A stretch of DNA of 64,000 bases from Austropuccinia psidii. Its lineage: Eukaryota; Basidiomycota; Pucciniomycetes; Pucciniales; Sphaerophragmiaceae. The translations under genes were made by a program, and so were the position numbers. The DNA lies in contig JALGQZ010000004.1 in the NCBI GenBank assembly GCA_023105745.1, forward strand, positions 39,880,437 to 39,944,436, written 5' to 3'. Shown here one piece after another: positions 1-8,429 of the stretch (its first letter is position 1; each line of letters starts with the position of its first letter). The notes under the pieces are model-generated. The model saw only the letters and a program-made list of their open reading frames with translations. It had not been told where the DNA came from and did not search any database.

Positions 1-3000
1 TGCTGACTTTCTTCAAGATTGGAAAAGGACCCAGCCATCTTTCAGACAGCTTTTTGGTGGGTCTGGTTGATTTGATGTTCTTGGAAGAGAGCCATACCAT
101 GTCACCGGGATTGAAAACAGGTGGACTTGCTCTACTTTTATCTGCATACCTCTTAAACCTGTTTATGGCAACTTCAAGTTCTCTCTTGACATCTTGCTGT
201 ACTGATTGGATTTTTGTTGATACCTTTCCAGCCGGAGTGTCTTGAGTGATGTGAACTGAGTCAAAATGAGGATCTCTTCCATAAACAGTGAAAAACGGTG
301 ATTGTTTTGTTGAAGAGTGGTCAGAGTTATTGTAGGCAAATTCAGCCAGAGGGAGCCAGGTGTTCCAATCATCTTGATGATAACTGACATACATCCGAAG
401 GTACTGTTCTAGTATCTGATTTACCCTCTCTGTCTGTCCATCAGTTTCTGGATGGTAAGCAGTTGACAAGTCTCTTGAAATCTTGAGCTGCTGACAAAGG
501 TTGGTCCAAAAGGAAGAAACAAAAAGTGAACCTCAATCACTAACAATGCTTGAAGGAAGGCCATGCTTTGAGAAAATATTCTTGATGAATAAATGGGCCA
601 AATCTAATGAAGTGATTGAAGCTATTGTTGGAATAAAAACCGCCATTTTTGAGAATCTGTCCACTATGACTAAAATTGAATCAAAGGAATTGGACAGTGG
701 CAGTTGAGTGATGAAATCCATTGAAAGACAAATCCAAGGACCACTTGGAATTGGAAGAGGCTTGAGGAGTCCAAACTTCTTGTGATGAATATTTTTGTTT
801 CTTGAACACTGTTGACAGGATGAGACATAATCCTTGATAAATTGAGTCATGCCGGACCAGTGGAAATCCCGCTTGACAAGTTTGAGAGTCTTCTCTTGGC
901 CAGGGTGTCCAGCTAGAGGAGAGTCATGCCGCTTTTGAAGTATATTGAGTTGAATTGTGGGGTCATTTGGGACCACCACCCGATCTTTGAAAAGGAGAAG
1001 TTTGGAAGAGGAATCAAGAGAATAATCTTGGACAGATTTACCTTTACCCAAATCTTCAAGGACACTTCTATATTGAGAATCTTGCCATACTGCCTTCTGA
1101 ATTGAATCAATCAAATTTGAAAATGAATCCACCTTGACTGCAAAAAACTTTGAGGCTTGAATTTCATCTTGCTTGATTATCTTCTGATAGTTCATTGGAT
1201 TCTTGCTGATGAAATCCTCCCCCCTCTCCGGGTAAACGTCATCCCGACGTGACAAGGCATCTGGAAGGGTGGCCAAGCGGCCAGGGCGGTAAGTGATTGA
1301 GAAATGAAATTCAGATAAAAATTCAGCCCAGCGGGCTTGACGGCGAGTGAGAATCTTGGAAGACATGAAATATTGAAGAGATGAATGATCGGTGAGAACT
1401 TCAAAAGGGGAAGAAATAGAAAGAAGGAAAGCTCTCCAGCGCTTGAGAGCCCAGACTATGCCAAGGAGTTCCTTGTCATGAATCTCATAATTGAGCTCAG
1501 CTGGGAGAAGCTTGCGGCTATAAAATGCAATGGGATGTTTTCCTGAGTCAGAGACCTGACTCAGTACAGCACCCAAGGCATAATCTGATGCATCGGTCTC
1601 TACAATGGTGGGTAGAGAAGGATTGAAATGAGAAAGGATTGGAGCAGTGGTGAATGCCTCTTTGAGTTGATGAAACTGTCTAAGAGCTTCCTCATTGAGG
1701 GGGAAAACGGGAATCTTTCTTGAGGAAACTTGTGAGTGAACTAATTTTCTTTGAATAATTCTTGATGAAACGGCGGTAAAAATTGGCAAAGCCAAGGAAT
1801 GATTGAAGAGCCTTGAGGTTTCTTGGAGGTGGCCAATTGAGAATTTGCTGGACTTTTGCTTGGTCCATCTTGAGGCCTTCAGAAGAAACTACATAACCAA
1901 GATATTCCACACTAGAAACATGAAATAGGCATTTGGACGCCTTAGCAAAGAGGTTATTGGCTCTGAGTCTGGAAAGAACAGTGGACACATGAGTGACATG
2001 TTCTTCCTCAGATTTGGAAAAGACCATAATGTCATCCAAATAAACCACAACATAAACATCAAGAAGATCATAAAAAATATCATTGACGAGATTTTGAAAA
2101 GAAGCAGGAGCATTGGTAAGCCCAAATGGCATAACCAAGTACTCATAACTACCATATTTGGTTCTAAAACAAGTCAAATGTTCATCACCTTCCTTGATTC
2201 TGAGCAGGTTATATGCACCACGCAAATCAATCTTGGAGAAGATAGAAGAACCATTGAAAACAGTGAGAAGCTGATTCATAGGAGGAACAGGATACTTGTT
2301 CTTCCTAGTAACAGCATTGAGCTTGCGGTAATCAACACACAAACGGAGGCCACCGTCTTTCTTTTTGACAAAAAGAACAGGTGCTCCTGTAGAAGAGGAG
2401 CTTGGCCGGATGAAACCTTTCTCTACATTCTCTGAAATGTAGGCCCTGAGTATATCTGACTCTTGGTTTGATAAAGAGTAGATCACCCCAACTGGAGGTA
2501 GAGACCCCTCCAGCTCAATATGATGATCACAGGCGCGGTGAGGAGGAAGTTTCTCTGCTTTCACCTTGGAAAATACATCCAAATATTGGTGATAAACAGA
2601 AGGAACAACCTTCATCACGGTTTCTATTTCTTCTGGCTCTTCCTCTTCATCCCACAACTCCTCCAGGGAGTCATGATAAGATGAAGGAGGAAGGTCCATA
2701 TTCCCAAAGAAGAGATGAAGTGAAGATACAGAATTATCTTCTCCAACATCTTGAATCTCTTTGAAGACTTCATCTCTAGATGATAGTAATGACTGATGGG
2801 AATTAAGGGAAGGAATATGGACAGAAGACGGAAATGATGGTGTTCTAGAATCACCAACCAGAGCTGCACATGATTTGGCAGAAGAAAAGTCATTACTGAA
2901 AGAAATTGAAGGATCATTATAGTCCTTATGATCAGAATTAAAGGTGATCAATCCTTGCCTCCAATCAATAAACGGATTAAAATGATTAAGAAAGTCAAAG

Positions 3001-3380
3001 CCCAATATGAGGTCTTCTCCCTTGGGAGTATCAATGACTAAAAAGTCCCATTCAAAGCTTGGGAAGGAAGGGAGCTCAACCATATACTTAGTATGGTGAG
3101 TCACAAATAAAGAAGGAGACTCAGAGGAGTCAAGAATAATAAGGGGAATCTTCTCCGGGAGTTCTGACATGGTCAAAGAATACTTGTGAACAAACTGCTT
3201 TGCAATAAATGAGTTGGTAGCACCAGAATCAATGAGAATACTGTAAAACATATCAGAGAGAGAAGAAAAAACAAAAAATTTAAGAGAATTTTTGACACCA
3301 GTATTCAGAATGCACAATTGTGCTCTGGATGGAAAACTGTGAAGACCATTGAACACAACATGATCTTCACTCAGGCTTTT
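1..3380 (-). pseudogene. G1 pol: protease, reverse transcriptase, RNase H, integrase (broken, partial)
   Basis: This is the replication polyprotein of the element. Protease carries Asp-Ser-Gly at 3222-3230. RT has the MPFG and YLDD motifs, with YLDD at 2031-2042. RNase H begins around 1612 with its catalytic Asp in VETDASDYALG. Integrase has an HHCC zinc region at about 786-930, the first catalytic Asp near 715 (SMDFITQLP), and the third acidic residue in TDGQTERVN near 430. The C-terminal GPF module (WLGPFPILKK) reaches the window edge. Two breaks are visible: a frame change between 1692 and 1795 at the RT/RNase H boundary, and a TGA at 533-535 directly after the second catalytic Asp (SIVSD), where relatives have Arg. 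The frame is otherwise open to position 1. Confidence 0.93.
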
Positions 3381-4708
3381 CCCTGGCTGGGAAATTTGCC
3401 TGACGGTTGGGTAAGCTTGTTTTGAGGCCTTTTGAAACAGGACTCAAGACTATTCTTCCCACCACAATAGGTACAAAGACCCTCTTTGATTCTTCTTTCT
3501 TTTTCAGAGTTCATGAGCTTGAAATCTTTATTCAACAAAGAAGAATGGGGCTTGTCCCTCTTCTGAAAATTCTTCTTCTTCTTTTGACTTGAGCTTGAAG
3601 AATTTTGAGGATGAGAAGAACTTGACTTTGAGGCTTCTGGCTTCTTCTCTTGATGGTGACTCTTTTCATTTTTCCTCTCATGGTACCTGGTATCAAGTTC
3701 CAGGGTGACGTCCATTAAGTCTTGAAGAGAGTCAATTCTTGAAGGATGGGAGGCCAATTGATCCAAAATCCTGGATGGCAATCCCTTCCTAAAATGATGG
3801 ATGAGAGCTCTTTCACCCCAATCCCCTATTCTTGAGACTAAGCTTCTGAAATCAGCAACGTATAAGGATACATGCCCACCTTCTTTCATTCTTAAAGAAT
3901 CCAACTCAGCTTCTGCTTTTCTGACTTCATTCGGGTCACCAAATAAAGTGAAGAGTTGAGATTCAAATAAAGGCCAAGAATTGAGAAGGTATTTTGAATC
4001 TTGATTGGTGAGATTGGAAAGATAAGGCTCAATCCATTTTGCAGCCCTGCCAATGAGAAATGAAGTGGCATAAAGGACCTTCTTTCTGTCTTGAGCGAAG
4101 TTTGCCGGATCATTATGAAAAATCAATTGACAAGACTGAATAAAGCTTCTAACTTTGAAGGGCTGAGTCCCATCAAAGCATTCCGGTGCCTTCATAGATG
4201 GAGTCTTGAAGGCTGGTGGTCTTGATGCTTCAGAAGATGAAGCTGCTTGAAGATTGGCCATAATCTGAGTCATTTGCTGCATGATGGCCAATAAAGATGG
4301 TTCAGACTGATGAGAGACAGGCTGATTAGACTGGGCTCGAGTTGGCCCTCCAGTACCTTGGGATGCCTCCACCGGAGCAGGGACACCTTCAGTACCATCA
4401 GACTCTTCCTCTTCCACAGAATTCTCCTCCTCCTCTTCACCATCTTCACCTGGACCTTTGAAAATAGTCCTTGAAGTTCCTGGAAATCCGCCAACTACTC
4501 CTGAGAATGAACATGATCTTCTTGGCCCTCTTCCTTCCTTCCTGGATGGTGCTGCTCCTTCCATGCGGGGTCCTCTATCTAATTGGGCCCTCAGTTGAGG
4601 AACTGCTGGGGTGCCATCTAGAGGAGCTCTTGGAGTTGGAGTGAGAACAGCTTGAGCTCTGGCCTGAAATCTTGTCTGTCTTGCCGGAGGTGAGTGTTGA
4701 ACAGGCAT
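3371..4708 (-). CDS. G1 gag: capsid/nucleocapsid protein, 445 aa
   Basis: Gag packages the RNA into virus-like particles. The frame is open from ATG (4708) to TGA (3371). The N-terminal third is low complexity and acidic. The capsid part follows from about residue 165 ([16 protein letters not shown]) to about 330. A Ser/Lys-rich linker then leads to one zinc knuckle near 3464-3502. The knuckle reads [13 protein letters not shown], so its spacing is C-x2-C-x3-N-x4-C and Asn stands where His is expected. The codon is AAT, one change from CAT. Size and layout suit a Ty3/gypsy Gag. It is expressed upstream of pol through the -1 frameshift site. Confidence 0.9.
   Translation of the reverse strand: MPVQHSPPARQTRFQARAQAVLTPTPRAPLDGTPAVPQLRAQLDRGPRMEGAAPSRKEGRGPRRSCSFSGVVGGFPGTSRTIFKGPGEDGEEEEENSVEEEESDGTEGVPAPVEASQGTGGPTRAQSNQPVSHQSEPSLLAIMQQMTQIMANLQAASSSEASRPPAFKTPSMKAPECFDGTQPFKVRSFIQSCQLIFHNDPANFAQDRKKVLYATSFLIGRAAKWIEPYLSNLTNQDSKYLLNSWPLFESQLFTLFGDPNEVRKAEAELDSLRMKEGGHVSLYVADFRSLVSRIGDWGERALIHHFRKGLPSRILDQLASHPSRIDSLQDLMDVTLELDTRYHERKNEKSHHQEKKPEASKSSSSHPQNSSSSSQKKKKNFQKRDKPHSSLLNKDFKLMNSEKERRIKEGLCTYCGGKNSLESCFKRPQNKLTQPSGKFPSQGKA
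3377..3383 (-). promoter_or_regulatory. Predicted -1 ribosomal frameshift site between gag and pol
   Basis: In the gag frame the last codons are CAG GGA AAA GCC TGA. The heptamer G-GGA-AAA (3383-3377) fits the X-XXY-YYZ rule for -1 slippage and lies one codon before the gag stop. The pol frame is exactly the -1 frame and is open from the heptamer into protease. No pol ATG is needed; the first in-frame start-like codon (GTG at 3356) lies downstream. A stimulatory RNA structure downstream was not assessed. Confidence 0.6.
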
Positions 4709-4719
4709 GATATCAGGAA

Positions 4720-5180
4720 TAAAATGAAATAAAATGAATTAAAAATCAAAATTTGCTTGGAGTGAAAAGAGTCAACAATCAAATCTTGAGGAAAATCGAT
4801 GAATCAAAATGAAAACCTTCAAGTACGTCAATAAATCAAAATCAAATGAAGTCTTGAAGTCAAAATCAAATCAATCAAATCAATCAAAATAAAAAATCTT
4901 GCAGAATCAATCAATCAAATGAAAATCTTGAAGAAAAATCAATTTATGTCAAAATTCTTGATGTGAAAAATCAGCAAAATCAATGAAATCTTCAGGTCAA
5001 TCAATTTTCTTGAGGTCAAAATCAAATATGTCAAATCAATCAATCAATCAAAATCAAGTGAATTATTCTTTAAAAATCAAAATTCTTGAAGAAAAAATCA
5101 ATTATGAATCTTGATGTGAATAACGTGTCTGAATATCTTGATGAAAAATCTGAAAATCAAAGAAAATCAAGATGACGCCT
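4720..5180. repeat. Low-complexity leader of G1 rich in ATCAA/TCAAAATC words
   Basis: This is the 5' untranslated leader of G1 between the LTR and gag. The plus strand is dominated by irregular repeats of AATCAA, TCAAATCAATC and CTTGAAG. No open frame is convincing. It is probably a slippage-expanded leader. A role in RNA packaging is possible but unsupported. Confidence 0.7.
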
Positions 5181-5409
5181 GAATTATGAATGAGAATGAA
5201 AATTTGATGATTTGAAAAGATTTAAAAAAAAGAATAACAAAAAATAGAAAATGGGTCAGCTTTCAATTTTCAAAATGAAGAATGAATGAAAGAAAATTGA
5301 GAGGTGACGATGAATCATTAAGTTCATAAGCATAAAAGAATCATAATTTCGGTGAGATGAGTGAATGAAATTATAAAGAAAGAATGAACAGAATGAAAAA
5401 GAAGTTATG

Positions 5410-5423
5410 AGTTAATTAATATA
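5410..5423 (-). promoter_or_regulatory. Candidate self-priming primer-binding site of G1
   Basis: One base inside the LTR the minus strand reads TATATTAATTAACT. It has no TGG start and does not resemble the tRNA-type site found after LTR-B, -C and -D. All 14 bases are complementary to AGTTAATTAATATA in the same LTR (5810-5797), about 38 bases downstream of a TATA-like box, where transcription would begin. This matches the logic of Tf1/sushi elements, whose RNA 5' end folds onto a site beside the LTR and primes reverse transcription. The core is AT-rich and partly palindromic, so chance cannot be excluded. Confidence 0.55.
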
Positions 5424-5796
5424 ATGTCACAGGGGCTCTTGGACAGAAATACAAGAGTGGCCTGGCACTCAGCAATCAGGGAACTCACTTGGAAGACTCC
5501 AAAAGGATAAAGAACAAAAAATAATAAGAATGAATTCCTCTAAAAGATATGCAGGTATAAGATGAGATGCAAAAGAGGAAAGGGAAGCCAAATGGCCAAA
5601 GAGCCAACCAAGTAAGTCCTTAATCACTGTTTCAACCTGCCAAAAAATGAATAATGGAATTAGTAAGGATATGACCACCAAATATCCATTGACAGGCGAA
5701 GAAAGAGAAAGAGAAAGGTGCTAAATGACTGACTTAATAATATCAGTATTTGCTTAACTAAAGTGAAAAGAAAATAGAGATAAAATAAAATCAAAA

Positions 5797-5852
5797 TATA
5801 TTAATTAACTGGGGAAAACCCCCCAGGGTGGAAAGGGTAGCCGGTATATGTG
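5797..5852 (-). promoter_or_regulatory. LTR-A core promoter: TATA-like box, small hairpin, predicted RNA 5' end
   Basis: On the minus strand CACATATACC (about 5852-5843) is followed by a CTGGGG/CCCCAG inverted repeat (5826-5809), which runs straight into AGTTAATTAATATA (5810-5797). The same order appears in the LTR-A copies at 21450-21495, 35700-35755 and 49145-49200. The 21.4 kb copy has a better TATA box (CATATAAAAG). The transcription start is inferred from spacing only. Confidence 0.5.
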
Positions 5853-6549
5853 AAAAGTTGGGAGCTTGAGTTCTTCAGGCTGAAAACTGATCTGTATTGA
5901 TCCTTGAGGCTGTATTGATTGTTTTGGGAATTGATACAGCTGGCTAATATTGAAATTGAATTGGGTTGAATGAATTTCCCATGATTGAAAATGAAATACA
6001 GGTCTTGATGGATCCAGACTGTATTGAAATGAATATGGTTGCCAAGATGGATTGAGTGGAGCTTTGACACTTGACAACTTCTTTTTGGCACTGCCTCTTG
6101 AATACACTTGAGAATGAATTGACAGTATTCCCTTGGAAGGAATACTTGGAGTGAGAATAAACAATGACTGCTTGATGGCGTCATTGGTCTTTGACGCTGA
6201 AACACTTGCTCTTGAGCCTTGATGATTCCTCTGAATGATTGGGTGCCTTGATGACGTGATGAGATGTTGGAATGTTGAAATGAGCATTTGATATTGCCAC
6301 CATTGAATTGCTGTTGAAAAATGATGCACAAAGATATATAAAATCATTTATGGCATATTGGTTGATTGGCAAGAAGATTACGTCCAAAGGTCTTGAGGTG
6401 GAAAGGCAGAGGGAAAAGGATGGATGTAATGGCTTCAGAGCTTGGAATGGTGTTTCTGGGCCTTTTGGGGTTTTTGGCCATTTTTGGGTTCTGAGCCAAA
6501 AACTGGCCCAAAAGGCGGGAAAGTGTCTTTTGGACACTTTGTGTCAAAG

Positions 6550-6713
6550 TGCGCAAAAGTGCGCAAATGCGCAAAGTGCGCAAAAATGCGCAAAATGCGC
6601 AAAAGTGCGCAAATATGCGCAAATGCGCAAAGTGCGCAAAAATGCGCAAAATGCGCAAAAATGCGCAAAATGCGCAAAAATGCGCAAAATGCGCAAAAAT
6701 GCGCAAATGCGCA
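6550..6713. repeat. Tandem array of 18 TGCGCA palindromes in the G1 LTR
   Basis: TGCGCA occurs 18 times between 6550 and 6713, separated by A-rich spacers so that repeats start every 8 to 11 bases, averaging about 9.3. Each unit carries a CpG, unusual in this AT-rich sequence. The homologous LTR at 48061-49570 has only isolated relics (TGCGCA near 48354; TGCACA words near 48470). It is not a CRISPR array, because spacers are only 2-5 bases and nearly identical. Confidence 0.95.
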
Positions 6714-6993
6714 TTATGAGCCCAAATGGCCAAAACAGCCATTTGGGCCATTTCCCCTGGTTTTGAGGGAAATGACCAGAAATACCCATTTGGGCATAAA
6801 TTGCCGCTATGGGTGCTGGATTGAGGTGAAGGGCCATGAAGGCCCCAAAACACAAATGGCCATAAATGGGCCATAAGATAATGACGTGGCCATATTGGCC
6901 ACTGGTGATGGATATGGCCAATTGGCCATAAAAGAACCGTGGCTTGATATGCCATATGGGGATCCAAGGAGGTGAATTGCCATGGTTGTGACA

Positions 6994-7523
6994 CAAGTAA
7001 GTATTAGTTAAGCTATTCTTAAGTGTTTTAAATCTTTCAGAATCAATCAGAAAGACGTGAAATCATAGAATCCAACTATATATTGTTGTAATCCTGCTAT
7101 AAATCATTTTGATCTCTCAAATCCACAATTCTACGTCAAATTTCTCTACTTTTATCTATCAATAAGTTCTTTGGCGTATTAGTGAGTCATTTATCTTTAA
7201 TTCTTAAAGTTTTTCTCTAGTAATAGTTTTCTTCAAGGATTATCTTTATAATTATTCTTGCAAAAGATAATTATATATTAAAATAATTTTATTATTTTAA
7301 TAAAAGAAGTTTTTTATTATTAAATTCTTCTTGTAATTGATTCTTGTAGACAATTACTTGCTCATTGTTAAAATCACTAGTAGTGCTTGACACATGAAAG
7401 AAATAATTATTTAATTATTTGATTGTGGTTATAATAATACTTTATTATTATATTTCATAAGAACAGACATAGTACTGTTGATTAATAGTAATATTATCAT
7501 CAGTTTCATAGTCACATCTTACA
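6994..7523 (+). repeat. 3' part of an LTR-D-like LTR between G1 and G2
   Basis: The segment ends TTTCATAGTCACATCTTACA at 7523. This closely matches the plus-sense end of LTR-D (TTTCATAGTCAAACCTTACA). It directly abuts the point where the RT frame of G2 stops. Its 5' part is missing, as expected if G1 inserted into it and the rest lies left of the window. No gene is visible here; the sequence is AT-rich with runs such as TATTATTAAA. The alternative is a simple truncated LTR. Confidence 0.6.
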
Positions 7524-8425
7524 GCTTGAGATATTTGAGTGAGGGCAATTTGGATTTTTGGTATTGGGTATCTGTCTGAAACAGTGTAAGTATTCAGAGC
7601 TCTAAAGTCCCCAACTATTCTAGACTTTCCATTATGCCATGCCACTATGACTGGTGTAGTTATTTCTACTTCTTCATTGTGGCCTACTTTTCTTATTACA
7701 CCAAGGTCCAGAAGTTCTTTGATATGAATTTCTAGAGCTTCTCTTGATTTTGGACTTGCTGGATATGCAGGTCTTCTTAAGAATGGTGAATAAAGTCTCT
7801 CAATGTTAAGAATGACGTCAACTTCATGACCAATAATTGCTCCTAGAGGTTCTTTGTCTGAAGAAGATGCCCCTCTGTGGTCATACAAAAGGGAAGAAAG
7901 TTCATTTTCCTGTTTATCAGTCAAATGAAGGCTTATTTCAGCTTCATTTAATTGTTCAGACTTGAATTTCTCTAACTCTAAGCTGACTGGTCATACTTTA
8001 TTTACTGTAATTTGTCTTTTAAATGGTAAAAAGGCAAATTTTTGGCGCTTATTGTCTCCAATAGTAAAGTATCTGTCTTTATTGTTATGCAAATCTATCC
8101 CATACATGATTAAATAGTCATTTCCCAATATAAAATGGGCACTAGAGCAATTTTCCATAACAGCAAATTCAACTGTGATTCTTAAATTCCCATTTATGTG
8201 TGGGAATATGACATTGGTCTCAAAAATTCCTAATGCTTTCATTGGATTACTTGCACTATTGAATTTTATACCATCAATTGGTAACAATTGGTCTTCAAAA
8301 TTTGGTACACAAGTCTTAACAAAAGATTTTCCAACACAAGAGCAGAAGGCTCCTGGGTCAAGTAAAAGTTTGGTGGGCTTGTTGTTGATCACCACTTCTG
8401 TTATACAGGAGTTACCAGCTGTATA
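7524..8425 (-). pseudogene. G2 pol, 5' part: protease and N-terminal RT
   Basis: Protease reads LLLDPGAFCSCVGKSF near 8355-8310, so the catalytic triplet is Asp-Pro-Gly and not Asp-Ser/Thr-Gly. It continues with HFILGNDYLIMYGID, the second conserved protease segment. One stop at 7991-7993 separates protease from the RT N-terminus (LRRPAYPASPKSREALEIHIKELLDLGVIRKV). The RT palm start VGDFRALNTYTV follows. The frame ends after LTQISQA at 7524, before the KGFHQ block and the catalytic YxDD. Relatives (G4, G6) carry the whole polyprotein, so this copy is inactive. Confidence 0.85.
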
Positions 8426-8429
8426 ACCT

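Larger units (their letters stand above)
1..6993 (-). mobile_element. G1: Ty3/gypsy element with LTR-A, cut by the window edge
   Basis: Read on the minus strand the order is 5' LTR (6993 down to 5425), leader, gag (4708-3371) and pol (3380 to the window edge). The 3' end and 3' LTR lie left of position 1. The internal order PR-RT-RNase H-integrase is that of Ty3/gypsy. The related copy G0 in this window carries a chromodomain after integrase, so G1 is probably a chromovirus, but that part is not in view. Pol is broken twice, so this copy is not autonomous, although gag is open throughout. The five bases after the LTR (6994-6998, CAAGT) should reappear beside the 3' LTR outside the window. Confidence 0.93.
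5425..6993 (-). repeat. 5' LTR of G1 (LTR-A, long form, 1569 bp)
   Basis: On the minus strand it starts TGTCACAACCATGG (6993) and ends GAGCCCCTGTGACA (5425). Similar ends and order occur at 48061-49570 and, for the start, at 63367. The 5' third is dense in TGGCCA words (about 6840-6960). An array of TGCGCA follows, then a TATA-like box and the primer-complement at 5797-5852. Open frames inside it encode Ala-His-Phe repeats and are by-products of the array. Confidence 0.92.

Noticed and set aside
1989..2435. 148-codon plus-strand frame
   Set aside because: Shadow of G1 RT on the opposite strand; no motif.
6550..6713. Possible CRISPR array
   Set aside because: Spacers are 2-5 bases and nearly identical, the repeat is a 6-bp palindrome, and it lies inside a eukaryotic LTR.
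6308..6996. Long frames on both strands encoding Ala-His-Phe or Lys-Cys-Ala repeats
   Set aside because: They are translations of the TGCGCA array and its surroundings in an LTR; open on both strands because of the repeat unit.
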